In this document: positions 40,701 to 48,994 of the stretch, piece after piece
Numbering within the stretch: the stretch's first letter is position 1
How the letters are laid out: every line of letters starts with the position of its first letter
Position numbers and translations under genes: made by a program
Source: a virus
IMG/VR virus record: IMGVR_UViG_3300032213_002070
Location: 81,344-145,343 of that record
DNA length: 64,000 bases
Reading direction: 5' to 3' (one strand)
Notes under the pieces: model-generated
The model's database searches: none
What the model saw: the letters and a program-made list of their open reading frames with translations, nothing else
What the model was told of the DNA's origin: nothing

Positions 40701-41808
40701 TGTCGCATTTAACAAATCTTTAAATTCATTCAATGCTGCTTGTCCATCATTTTCCAAAAAATCTTTTATTCCCTCTAAACGAGGATCACTCGGATCAGTT
40801 ATTCCCATTTCACTCATTATTGTAGACATAGATAATGGAGATGAACCATCTTTATCTAAAGAACCAGCCATATTCATTAATCTTGAATTAAATCTTCTTG
40901 AAGCTACTGGAGTTACTCCAGAAAATTTCATAATGCCTTCTGGAGTAACTTCCACTGTTTGTTCCACAAAAGATAAATCTCTAATTTCAGCTTGGGCAGT
41001 TAGGCCAGTAGATTCACTGTCTGCTGTTAAAATTTTATAAGTTCTGCCTCTATCAAATGCCAAGTGATTAAGACCAGAATCATTTATGTCCCTAATGGAA
41101 CCATCAGGATTAAATGAAAAATATTTTTTACTTCTTTCGTACAATCTAGCATCTGAAAATTCATTTGAGGATCTATTTTTGCCAACACTTATATCTTTTA
41201 ATCCTCTTGCTGTATTTGAAATATTATAACTAGTTTGAGCTATCCTCATTAAAGCGGGATGTATTCCGCTCTCCTTCTTTAAGTCCAGCTGTAAGATCTA
41301 CTCTATATCTCATCTGTGAGCGAAATGGATTATCCGATGGAAATAATAAACTTGGCATTCCTATCTGTTCTATTATGCTTTCTTTTCTCAAAAGCAGATC
41401 TTCCACTTCTTTAAAAATTTCTTTAGATTTATGACGAGGAAGTAAACTAAAATCTATATTTTGCCTATGGATAACATGTTGAATTAAGTTTTCAAAATTA
41501 CCTTGAGATACAGCGTTTTTAAATAATTCACTTTCACGAATTGAACTTAATGCCGGATCTTGTATTCCGGAAAATAATTCCGTACGGTATTTATTTTGGA
41601 TATACTGAAGAGCGCTAATATATGCTTCTGGTGATCCAACTTCCGTTGTTGTACCTTCTATAAAGCTACCGGGAATAGTGCTTCTATATAAACCAGAAGT
41701 TATTGGTGTACTTTGTACTTTTGCGGTAGTTTGATTTTCAAAAAAAATATTTGAAAATTTATCAATTATCTCTCTATATGATTGTTTATTCTTTGCCATT
41801 ATTTGCAT
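37713..41808 (-). CDS. 1364-residue virion-type protein, +1 shift at CGGA
   Basis: The first 192 codons (from MQIMAKNKQSYREIID) end just after the start of a 1178-codon frame. CGGA at residue 181 joins them as LKEGE-x-IHPALMRIAQTSYN, without a separate start needed. The fused protein is long, mostly helical and Ser/Glu-rich, with one hydrophobic segment near the C-terminus (YFTLAAAAAAGVGYKMA). It could be an internal head or injected protein; no enzymatic motif was recognised. It overlaps the upstream gene by 23 bases. Confidence 0.65.
41265..41268 (-). other. Recoding site CGGA (GAG|CGGA|ATA)
   Basis: Here the zero frame continues for 12 codons before its stop, so two separate overlapping genes (ATGAGGATAG overlap) are a real alternative. 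The in-phase CGGA and the rule seen elsewhere favour fusion, or a mixture of both products. Confidence 0.6.
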
Positions 41809-42523
41809 CTTCTGAAGCCTCAGAAGCTTCTATATAATCATCTACTTGATACGTACCAAGTTTTTTCCTTACAAGTTTTGCATTTTGTATTTCAATATTT
41901 TGAACTTTATGAATAATTTCAGATATAGCTTGTGCGGTATCAAGTTGAGTTTGCCCAGTCTTAGCCCTAGCTTCTCTAGTAGCCAACAACTGATTGCGTA
42001 AATCTTTTCTTCTTTTGTGTAATCTATCTTCAAGTTCTACAGCAAGGTGTAATTCTTTTTTGAGAATTGGTTCACCATCTTTATCAATTCCTATAATGTT
42101 TTCTTGAATAAAATGTTCTTTAGCAAGTAGTTTTGTTTTGCGTAAATATTGAACTTCTTGATCTACTAAATCTCTTACCATAGAGACTTCTACTAAATTA
42201 TCAGGACTTACGTCTAATTGTTCCATGTATTCACCAGTAAATTGAGATACCATTGCCATCTCTATGGGACAAGCTTTTCCCTTAGGGGCAAGATTCTGTT
42301 GATACAATGGGCATGTCTCAGCAAAAATGCATCGGGATGCTTCGCATCTCATTGGTATAGATGAAAACATTGAAGTTCTTGTTTTTTGAGGTTTAACTAA
42401 TTCAACAGCTTTGGCTCTTTGATCATCAGTCCATTCTTCTGGAAAAAATAAATCAGGGCGCAGCGATTCAAATTTATCCATAAATGAATTCTTATCTTCA
42501 AATCTTTCTACGTTACCTTCCAT
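41786..42523 (-). CDS. Cys-cluster phage protein, possibly terminase-associated
   Basis: 245 residues with a compact Cys cluster near residues 60-85 (RCEASRCIFAETCPLY, then KACPIE), followed by helices and an LLATREARAKTG stretch. I recall similar proteins beside terminase genes in other phages; metal binding is likely. The end is acidic. Exact role not established. Confidence 0.6.
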   Translation of the reverse strand: MEGNVERFEDKNSFMDKFESLRPDLFFPEEWTDDQRAKAVELVKPQKTRTSMFSSIPMRCEASRCIFAETCPLYQQNLAPKGKACPIEMAMVSQFTGEYMEQLDVSPDNLVEVSMVRDLVDQEVQYLRKTKLLAKEHFIQENIIGIDKDGEPILKKELHLAVELEDRLHKRRKDLRNQLLATREARAKTGQTQLDTAQAISEIIHKVQNIEIQNAKLVRKKLGTYQVDDYIEASEASEDANNGKE

Positions 42524-42690
42524 TAAAATCTATCCATTCTGATTTAACTAAACCGTCTTGAGCATAAGAATTAATTACACAGCTTTTACATCCGGGGACA
42601 ATAATATTCCTGAATATGGATTACTTCCTGTTGTTGTACTACTTCTTCATAAACAAAATTTAGATCGTGATTACATCTGTCGCATTTCAT
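42513..42690 (-). CDS. Zinc-ribbon protein (58 residues), +1 shift at CGGA
   Basis: The first 34 codons carry a CDRC pair, then YYCP and a stop. CGGA at residue 33 shifts into CKSCVINSYAQDG, creating the second zinc-ribbon knuckle CP-x-C plus CKSC. Without the shift the protein has only half its metal site, so this is one of the best-supported sites. It overlaps the start of the next gene by 11 bases. Confidence 0.8.
42591..42594 (-). other. Recoding site CGGA (CCC|CGGA|TGT)
   Basis: The zero frame stops one codon after the next codon. The shift places Cys directly after the four-base unit, completing CPxC. Confidence 0.8.
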
Positions 42691-42693
42691 TGT

Positions 42694-43116
42694 TTATATT
42701 TCCGATAATGCTTTCATTAAACTTTTTTGCAGTTTTTCAGCAATCTCTACACTTTGTGCTGCATTAATAAATGTACTTATTTCGCTCATTTGATCAGGAG
42801 TTAATGTTGAACTAATAATAAATCTTGCGCCTTTACAAACGTCACAGTATACATCTTTATTATCTTGTTTAGACATTATGCAAGAACATTGTTCAATGAT
42901 TCCAAAAAATTCTAAAGCTTGAGCTAAATCAAACCATTTATTCTTAAATAGTTTTTTTGTTTGTTCTTTATAAGCTCTTAGTTTATATGGATCATCTGAA
43001 AGTAACGTCCCCATATCTAAAGCTTGTTTCATTAAATCATTTATTGTTTTATATAAAAAATTTGGCAGTTCAAAATCACCATTTACATTTATAAAACTTT
43101 TCCAATCACTCATCAC
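42694..43116 (-). CDS. Hypothetical 140-residue protein with Cys pairs
   Basis: Helical N-terminus, then CSC and, 14 residues on, CDVC, a likely zinc site, and a C-terminal amphipathic helix (FINAAQSVEIAEKLQKSLM). Co-transcribed with the zinc ribbon, 3 bases downstream. Function unknown. Confidence 0.6.
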   Translation of the reverse strand: MMSDWKSFINVNGDFELPNFLYKTINDLMKQALDMGTLLSDDPYKLRAYKEQTKKLFKNKWFDLAQALEFFGIIEQCSCIMSKQDNKDVYCDVCKGARFIISSTLTPDQMSEISTFINAAQSVEIAEKLQKSLMKALSEI

Positions 43117-43159
43117 ATCTCCTAAAGTTAAACCAAAACATTAATTATATCACATTATT

Positions 43160-43354
43160 TTACATATTCATCATTCCGGTAGGACCAGCCATACCACCAG
43201 TTGACCTTGGGTTAAGACCATTGGAACCAGAAGATCTACCCCTTATTTTATTTGCAGCATACATTGCGCCCATGCCAACACTTGCACCCAGTGCAAATTT
43301 ACCTCTTCTAGTTGCCGGCATTTTAGCTAATCCTGATATGTTGGGCATGCGCAT
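43160..43354 (-). CDS. Small Gly/Ala-rich basic protein (64 residues)
   Basis: Basic and Gly/Ala/Met-rich with a short hydrophobic stretch (FALGASVGMGAMYAANKI). One of a set of neighbours with similar composition. Could associate with membrane or DNA; unknown. Confidence 0.55.
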   Translation of the reverse strand: MRMPNISGLAKMPATRRGKFALGASVGMGAMYAANKIRGRSSGSNGLNPRSTGGMAGPTGMMNM

Positions 43355-43386
43355 TTTATAATCCTTTTTACATTAAAACAATAATT

Positions 43387-43626
43387 TTACATTATTGGTC
43401 TATTTTGACTTCCTTTATGATGACGATAAGCTCCATATCCTAATGCTGCTCCTGCGCCCATTGCCATACCAGGGTGTCTAGCCATGGCACCTATACTTTT
43501 ACCTACTAAGCCACCACCGCGCCCGGCAGCGTAACTTTCCATGCCTGTTCGAACTAATCCACCAGTACTTCTAGCTTTACCTGCAACGCTTTTAGTTGCG
43601 CCTAGTGATCTTCCAATAATCCCCAT
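43387..43626 (-). CDS. Small Gly/Ala-rich paralogue (79 residues)
   Basis: MARHPGMAMGAGAALGYGAY followed by HHKGSQNRPIM. The C-terminal KGSQN-x-P pattern is shared with the two genes upstream, so these are paralogues. A single hydrophobic Gly-rich segment may span a membrane. Confidence 0.6.
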   Translation of the reverse strand: MGIIGRSLGATKSVAGKARSTGGLVRTGMESYAAGRGGGLVGKSIGAMARHPGMAMGAGAALGYGAYRHHKGSQNRPIM

Positions 43627-43635
43627 AAATTACTC

Positions 43636-43938
43636 CTAATACATTGGGTAGTTTTTACTACCCTTCTTACGCATGTGTCTAATGCCCATTGCTCCAGCAA
43701 CACCGGCAGCCGCTGCTCCAGTTCTTCTTGGATAATTAGCCATTATTTGCATTGCTGTTCCAGCTCTTTGTCTTATGGTTCCGCTTTTAGTAACACCAGA
43801 CATTGCCCCAATTATTGGCCCTTCTCCTCCATGAATTCTACGTGCTGCCTTACCTAAGCCGCCAGATATACTTTTAGCTATTGAACCTTCCCTAGCAAAA
43901 GCTTTTGCGCCACTAGATATTCCCGATGTTATTCCCAT
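43636..43938 (-). CDS. Small Gly/Ala-rich paralogue (100 residues)
   Basis: Ends GAMGIRHMRKKGSKNYPMY, nearly identical to the end of the 43949-44231 product. The N-terminal half is basic and Gly/Ser-rich. Paralogous tandem copies in one operon suggest dosage or slightly different partners. Unknown function. Confidence 0.6.
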   Translation of the reverse strand: MGITSGISSGAKAFAREGSIAKSISGGLGKAARRIHGGEGPIIGAMSGVTKSGTIRQRAGTAMQIMANYPRRTGAAAAGVAGAMGIRHMRKKGSKNYPMY

Positions 43939-43948
43939 ATATTAACCT

Positions 43949-44231
43949 TTAGTACATTGGGTAGTTTTGACTACCCCTCTTACGCATGTGATTTATACCC
44001 ATTGCTCCAGCTGCACCGGTGACAGCACCGCCTGTAGCTCTTGGATGTCTTGCCATCATTCTTCCAGCTTTACCAGCTGCATTCATAATGCTCTTTGGTC
44101 CACCCATTGATCTACCACGTGCAGCTCCGTCTAGTTACGCCTTTAGCTACCCTTCCACCAATACCTTCCATGGCTCCTGCACCCATTGAACGAGCAGATT
44201 TAAAATAAGCACCAAAATTTCCTGCTGGCAT
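43949..44231 (-). CDS. Small Gly/Ala-rich paralogue (93 residues), +1 shift at CGGA
   Basis: The zero frame from the ATG at 44231 gives MPAGNFGAYFKSARSMGAG and stops at codon 40. CGGA at residue 35 shifts into AARGRSMGGPKSI and on to GAMGINHMRKRGSQNYPMY, the end conserved in its neighbour. Homology to the 43636-43938 product across the whole restored C-terminus makes the shift convincing. Confidence 0.78.
44126..44129 (-). other. Recoding site CGGA (AGA|CGGA|GCT)
   Basis: The +1 frame has a TAA two codons upstream and the zero frame a TAG five codons downstream, so the shift is confined to about seven codons with CGG the natural pivot. Confidence 0.75.
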
Positions 44232-44274
44232 GAAAATCTCCTTAAAATCTTTATATGATTATATAGTAATTAGA

Positions 44275-45682
44275 TTAACTGGCGTTTGCTGCTTTTGAAG
44301 GTTTCTTTAAAGTGAATACAAAATCATCTTTATAGGATATCTCAAATATAGTTCCACGTGGAGGAACTGATTTTATCAAAATGTCAGCTAATTGGTCTTC
44401 CATTTTCTCTCTACGAATTTGAGCTAGACCTCTTGCTCCCTTTACGGTATCAACACCCTTATCTAACAAAGCAGATATTACGGAATCTGTATAGTTAATA
44501 CTATAACCTTTTTTAGAAAGTTTATCCATAATGATTGACATTTCTAACTCTGCAATTTTTTCTAAATCAGATCTTTCTAAGTGATTAAAGACAACTGTTT
44601 TATCTAGTCTATTAATAAACTCTGGTCTAAAGTGTTTACGAATAGCATCAAGCGTGTTCTTTTCTACCATTTCTTTTGCCGGCATTTGTGTAGTTCCAGA
44701 TTTAGAATTTGTACTTTTATTGAAACCAGTTCCACCGGAAAGTAAATAGTCAACAGTTTTGTCGTTACCTAAGTTGGTAGTCATAATAATAACCGTATTA
44801 AGAAAGCTAACTTCTTCACCTTTACCATCTGTTAGAACACCATCTTCAAAAACTCTTAAAAAAGTGTTCCACATATCAGCATGTGCTTTTTCTACTTCAT
44901 CTAATAGGACTACTGTATGTGGGTACTTCTTAACAAGATTAACTAGTTGTCCACCTTCATCATGGCCAACGTAGCCAGGAGGAGATCCTATTAATTTTTG
45001 ATTCTCATGCTTATGTTGAAACTCTCCACAATCTATTCTTACCATTGGATAGTCTTCACTGAATAGATATTTATGCAACGTGTTTGCTAAGTGAGTTTTG
45101 CCAACTCCAGATGATCCAGCAAAAAGGAAAATGCCCAAAGGTCTATTCTTATCATTCAATCCTACTTGAGAACGCTTTAAAGCTGAGACAACGGAGCTAA
45201 CAGCTTCTGTTTGTCCTATAACATTGCTATCTAGATATTGTTGCAAGCCAAGAAACTTTTGTCTACTTATCTTTTTAATCTTACCTTTATTACTAGGATC
45301 TAATCGCTTACCTTGTTTACCTTGAATTCTTCTAGCAATTTCTGATTCAATTGCTGAAAAATCAGTAGTATCTTTATCTATTAAATTTTTAGCATAAGCA
45401 AGCTCTATCCAAAGATCTATATCTAATCCGTGGATTTAGCATAACACAACCGTTGTACATTGCGTCAACGCAACGTTCTGCTGCTTCACGAGACATTAAT
45501 CGTAAAGAGTCTGTAATATCTGATTTTACGTTATAGACAACATGTTCTAATACTGCTAATTTAAAATCTTTAGGAGACTTAGTATCAAGGTCGTCAATGA
45601 GTGAATCAATATTTTCAGGATCAAGAACCTTATATTTTATATAAGTTGCTAATTCAGGAACATAGATTTGGTATATTTTCAT
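44275..45682 (-). CDS. Clp-type AAA+ ATPase, +1 shift at CGGA
   Basis: Start chosen at 45682 (MKIYQIYVPELATY) behind an AGGGGGTGG Shine-Dalgarno. The zero frame stops after 97 codons. CGGA at residue 85 shifts into LDIDLWIELAYAKNLI and on into the ATPase; total 468. The ATPase has Walker A GSSGVGKT, Walker B VVLLDEVEKAH, sensor 1 TTNLGND, the Arg finger in RPEFINRLDK, and the ClpA/B-type small domain (GARGLAQIRREKMEDQ). Without the shift the ATPase would lack a credible start. Confidence 0.8.
45427..45430 (-). other. Recoding site CGGA (CCA|CGGA|TTA)
   Basis: The first late-arm site in transcription order. The +1 frame has a TAA two codons before; the zero frame stops 12 codons later. Confidence 0.72.
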
Positions 45683-45777
45683 CACCACCCCCTTTGCACT
45701 ATTGATACGAAGATGGCTATATAGTAACCTACTAACGACCATAGTGGTAGGTAATCTGTGTATTGAGTAATTAGAAA

Positions 45778-45834
45778 ATAATGTTCTCTAGTTGCTGTTC
45801 TCCCCTTAAGAACATTATACACACACCTGTCAAA
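45778..45834 (-). promoter_or_regulatory. Late-arm promoter region with inverted repeat
   Basis: ATAATGTTCT at 45778 and AGAACATTAT at 45809 form a ten-base inverted repeat spaced by 21 bases. On the minus strand a perfect TATAAT (45814-45819) lies 8 bases after a TTGACA, too close for a standard pair, but the TGTG before it fits an extended -10. Likely promoter and operator for the AAA+ gene and the arm beyond. Confidence 0.45.
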
Positions 45835-45852
45835 AAAAATCAAGAAATTTTT

Positions 45853-46008
45853 CTACTTTCTTTTTATTTTTTCCAGTGAAGGACAGTTTTCAGAACAAGG
45901 ACCTGCATATGACCATAGTTGGACTAGATCAACAGCTGTGTTAATTTTGTTCTTCAACAACAAAACAGCCCTTCTGTAATCGTTGTCTAAATCAATATTT
46001 CTACTCAT
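45853..46008 (-). CDS. Hypothetical 51-residue protein
   Basis: Starts MSRNIDLDNDYRRAV behind a GAGG Shine-Dalgarno and has a helical middle and CSENC near the end. It lies in the divergent region between the two arms. Too short for family assignment, but composition and ribosome site support it. Confidence 0.5.
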   Translation of the reverse strand: MSRNIDLDNDYRRAVLLLKNKINTAVDLVQLWSYAGPCSENCPSLEKIKRK

Positions 46009-46073
46009 GATGCCTCACTTAATTTTTTGTTTTGTGTATACTGTACTCTCCAATTATATCAGCAAAGGGATAT

Positions 46074-46265
46074 ATGCACGCAAAACTCACCAATCAATTA
46101 TTGCTAGTTAAATTATCAACTACTTTAGAAAAAGTTAAGCAAGCTCAACTTGGATTGGATAATGAATCTAGAATTGAGTATAGACAATTGGAATCAGCTT
46201 TGAAAGATAAAATTAGAGAAGTTAAAAAAATAATGCATGTAACTACAAGAGAAAATATGGTATAA
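46074..46265 (+). CDS. Hypothetical helical 63-residue protein
   Basis: Start chosen at 46074 behind AAAGGGA. The product is one long charged helix (LSTTLEKVKQAQLGLD..., KIREVKKI), a likely coiled coil. First plus-strand gene of the early arm, ending 8 bases before recA. Confidence 0.6.
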   Translation: MHAKLTNQLLLVKLSTTLEKVKQAQLGLDNESRIEYRQLESALKDKIREVKKIMHVTTRENMV

Positions 46266-46266
46266 T
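46261..46266 (+). promoter_or_regulatory. Possible -10 box for leaderless recA
   Basis: A perfect TATAAT ends 7 bases before the recA ATG, which has no Shine-Dalgarno. Transcription from this box would begin at or next to the ATG. No good -35 is visible, so the call is tentative. Confidence 0.35.
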
Positions 46267-46273
46267 ATCAAAC

Positions 46274-47266
46274 ATGGACGAATCTAAAACGATAGATTTA
46301 GCTATTGCTAAATTAGATAAGCAGTTCGGAATTGGAACTGTAATGAAGTTAGGAAATTCTATAGCCCAACAGTGGCCATCAATCTCCACAGGCGCACCAA
46401 CTCTTGATAAGATTTTAGGTATTGGCGGCCTTCCTAAAGGAAGAATTGTAGAAATATTTGGTCCAGAATCTTCTGGTAAGTCTACAATATCTTTATCATT
46501 AGTTGCTCAAGCCCAAAAAATGGGAGTACGTTGTGCATATATTGATGCAGAACATGCACTAGATCCTAGCTATATGATGGATTTGGGTATTAACTTAGAT
46601 GATTTGCTATTAGCTCAACCCCATTATGGTGAAGAAGCATTAGAAATTGTTGATACTTTAGTAAGAACTGGTGAAGTTGGCTTAATTATTGTTGACTCTG
46701 TGGCATCACTTGTGCCAAAAGCAGAACTTGATGGTGAGATGGAAGCTAATCAGATGGGTTTACAAGCTCGTATGATGGCTAAAGCCCTTCGTAAGATCAC
46801 TGCATTGGCAAATGACAACGGTACTTTGATTGTATTTATTAATCAAATACGTATGAAGATCGGAATTATGTTTGGTAATCCGGAAACCACACCAGGTGGA
46901 CGCGCTTTACCTTATGCTGCATCAGTAAGAATTGATTTACGCAAGAGAGAAGACATCAAAAATAAAGAAGGTGACTCTGTTGGTATAAGAGTTAAAGCCA
47001 AAGTTATTAAAAATAAAATGGCAGCTCCGTTAAAGGTAGCAGAATTCGATATTTATTATGGAAAAGGTGTTGATCAATACGGATCAGTTCTAGATTTAGG
47101 TTTTGATAATGGAGTTTTTAATCAAAAAGGTGCATGGATCTTTCTCGATGGTGAAAATTTTGCCCAAGGTAGAGAAAATGCTATCAATAAGATTAAAGAT
47201 GACCCAAAGTTATTTGAACAAATTAAATTAAAGGTAGAAAATGCCGGCAAGACTCCCCAAGATTGA
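46274..47266 (+). CDS. recA: RecA recombinase
   Basis: 330 residues, full length for phage and bacterial RecA. Walker A GPESSGKST (about residue 61), the catalytic EHALD region, Walker B LIIVDSVASLVP, loop L1 with EMEANQMGLQARMM, and the ATP-sensing FINQIRMKIGIMFGNPETTPGG. Catalyses strand exchange in recombination-dependent replication and repair. The end overlaps a small zinc-protein gene. Confidence 0.97.
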   Translation: MDESKTIDLAIAKLDKQFGIGTVMKLGNSIAQQWPSISTGAPTLDKILGIGGLPKGRIVEIFGPESSGKSTISLSLVAQAQKMGVRCAYIDAEHALDPSYMMDLGINLDDLLLAQPHYGEEALEIVDTLVRTGEVGLIIVDSVASLVPKAELDGEMEANQMGLQARMMAKALRKITALANDNGTLIVFINQIRMKIGIMFGNPETTPGGRALPYAASVRIDLRKREDIKNKEGDSVGIRVKAKVIKNKMAAPLKVAEFDIYYGKGVDQYGSVLDLGFDNGVFNQKGAWIFLDGENFAQGRENAINKIKDDPKLFEQIKLKVENAGKTPQD

Positions 47267-47408
47267 ACCTTGTATAGAATGTCCATATCCAACTAACTAT
47301 ACAGTGAATACATTGTCTGTAAATGGCGCAAAAGAAAAGTTTGCAGTCCATTGTAGAGAATGTGGAGATAGCTGGATAGAGGAAGTTAATATAAACAATG
47401 AGTATTAG
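47241..47408 (+). CDS. Small zinc-ribbon protein (55 residues)
   Basis: Starts MPARLPKIEP inside the last codons of recA in another frame, behind AAGGTAG. Two Cys pairs, CIEC and CREC, about 30 residues apart form a zinc ribbon. Its stop overlaps the next start (ATGAGTATTAG). Probably translated by coupling to recA. Role unknown. Confidence 0.6.
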   Translation: MPARLPKIEPCIECPYPTNYTVNTLSVNGAKEKFAVHCRECGDSWIEEVNINNEY

Positions 47409-47586
47409 TTCAACAGAATTGTTCCATTATTATAACGGTAACGATTGGCGTTTGTTTGACCCTAATAATTTCAATACTGTAACCCTTTTAGAGTCTAAAG
47501 TAAATGATTATGAAGATTACAACGGACATCGCCTTAATCAATTAAATCATTATGGCCATATTCATGCTGATAAACTCAGTAAATAA
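47398..47586 (+). CDS. Hypothetical 62-residue protein
   Basis: His/Asn/Asp-rich (FHYYNGNDWRLFDPNN, RLNQLNHYGHIHADK). It overlaps the zinc-ribbon gene by 11 bases and ends the recA operon. No family recognised. Confidence 0.55.
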   Translation: MSISSTELFHYYNGNDWRLFDPNNFNTVTLLESKVNDYEDYNGHRLNQLNHYGHIHADKLSK

Positions 47587-47636
47587 CCTTGACCCGTTCG
47601 CCGCAAAAATTATTTTTTATTTTTTAACAAAATAGC

Positions 47637-47921
47637 TTAAAGTATAGGTGGTTTTCTAAAACCCATTGGTCCAGCCATCATTGCTGCTGCTCCACCACCC
47701 ATCATTCCCACTCCCATTGTGCCACCAAGGCCTCTTGGATTACCAGAAGCTTTAGCGTGTCTATAAGTTGCTATACCAGCGGCTATACCAAGCGCTCCAA
47801 CCGCAGCTGCTTTTCCACCATAAGACTTAGGAATTAATCCACGTGCTCCTGAAGATATGCGCGATGTAGCTGAAGTACCAGCTTTATAAGCTGATCCTGC
47901 TCTTGGGCCAGATATAAACAC
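47637..47921 (-). CDS. Gly/Ala-rich membrane-like protein (94 residues)
   Basis: A minus-strand gene in the early arm. The composition (GKAAAVGALGIAAGIATYRHAK, GGTMGVGMMGGGAAAMMAGP) matches the late-arm Gly/Ala-rich family, so it is probably a late gene displaced from its relatives. No in-phase CGG present. Confidence 0.6.
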   Translation of the reverse strand: MFISGPRAGSAYKAGTSATSRISSGARGLIPKSYGGKAAAVGALGIAAGIATYRHAKASGNPRGLGGTMGVGMMGGGAAAMMAGPMGFRKPPIL

Positions 47922-48007
47922 AGTTGCTCCTAGTATTTCAGTTAAATGATATACTTATAGTAATAATAAGTTACTATAATTGTTAGTTAAAGGATTTGGA
48001 GAGTCTT

Positions 48008-48328
48008 ATGAACTTTTGGGAAATGATTCAGAAAATCCTAAAAGGTGACGAACCGGAACCTGGTGCTATGGATAGTCTTGTAGAATACGATCCAGAACTC
48101 CTAGACGTATATAATTACGTTATAACAGCTCATGCTGCTGATGATGATAGTAAATTAACTATTAGTTTCTTTAAACCAGAACAATGGGAGATGGTTCTCT
48201 CTACAGCCGAGATGACTGGCTCGACTGCAGAAGAGATTGTCCGTGGTTTAGGAGTTGATGACGTACATCAGATGATTATAGCTTCTGATGACTGGAACCC
48301 TGATGAAGGATTAGAATACTTCTTCTAA
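48008..48328 (+). CDS. Hypothetical acidic protein (106 residues)
   Basis: The ATG at 48008 follows GGAGAG at good spacing. Strongly acidic, Asp/Glu-rich, with a predicted alternating helix-strand fold. It converges tail to tail with the next minus-strand gene. Possibly a DNA-mimic or inhibitor by charge only; no homology seen. Confidence 0.6.
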   Translation: MNFWEMIQKILKGDEPEPGAMDSLVEYDPELLDVYNYVITAHAADDDSKLTISFFKPEQWEMVLSTAEMTGSTAEEIVRGLGVDDVHQMIIASDDWNPDEGLEYFF

Positions 48329-48945
48329 GCTTCACTAAAGTGTGTCTGTTGAATCATTCTATATTGACTAGGTGAATGTTGCAGACATAATTGATTGTAT
48401 ACCTCATAGGTTAATACGCCGGCTGTTTCTTGAGCAAAGCGCTTAGACATAGTTGGTGAGAAGATCCTAGTAGGGATGTATTGATTAGTGTGGGCTAAGT
48501 CTTCATCTTTAAAGGTCTTATCATCACTATAGAAATTATATATCTTAGTGTGCTTCTTGATGCCATTGATAATAGACTTGCCAGTGCTAATTGAATCAAA
48601 GTTGAAATCAATTAAAACCGCCGCATCAAAGATGATTCCAAAGTCCGTATATAGATCAAACAGATATAAAGAATCTTGTCCATAACTTACAAACACTCTA
48701 GAGGTATAATTAACTTCCCAGTGTAGGGATAATTGATTATAGTATTCTTTTTTCTTTAAGCGTAGTTCTTCAGGGGTAAGAGATGATCTATCATGGTGAT
48801 CCATCAGTATGATAAAATGCTCATCTTTAAACTCCTCAGCAAAGTTGTTACGTATTGGAGTTAAGAATAGCTTTTCTGATCCTATTAATAACTTAGAGTT
48901 GGGTATTGTTAGTGGCTTGTATTCTGTTTCTTCATTACTTTTCAT
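48325..48945 (-). CDS. Hypothetical 206-residue protein
   Basis: Start chosen at 48945 behind AAAAGGA; longer in-frame starts overlap the neighbouring gene. It contains HFIILMDHHDRSS and LYTDFGIIFDAAVLIDFNFDS strands, suggesting an alpha/beta fold with acidic and His residues, but I cannot name it. Confidence 0.55.
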   Translation of the reverse strand: MKSNEETEYKPLTIPNSKLLIGSEKLFLTPIRNNFAEEFKDEHFIILMDHHDRSSLTPEELRLKKKEYYNQLSLHWEVNYTSRVFVSYGQDSLYLFDLYTDFGIIFDAAVLIDFNFDSISTGKSIINGIKKHTKIYNFYSDDKTFKDEDLAHTNQYIPTRIFSPTMSKRFAQETAGVLTYEVYNQLCLQHSPSQYRMIQQTHFSEA

Positions 48946-48994
48946 AATTAATCCTTTTCTATGTTTGGCATTGTTAGGTTGTAAAGAAATACTC

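Noticed and set aside
44350-44367. GTTCCACGTGGAGGAAC in the AAA+ gene as a second parS site
   Set aside because: The palindrome is imperfect and lies in conserved coding sequence.
5611-45430. Explaining all frame breaks as assembly or sequencing indels
   Set aside because: Random or motif-driven errors would not fall only where CGG is in codon phase; the same four bases in other phases are intact, and two paralogues share one site. I cannot exclude it fully for 31903, which is next to an A5 run.
46007-46265. Longer start for the 63-residue gene before recA
   Set aside because: The longer start has no ribosome site, whereas AAAGGGA is well placed before ATG 46074.
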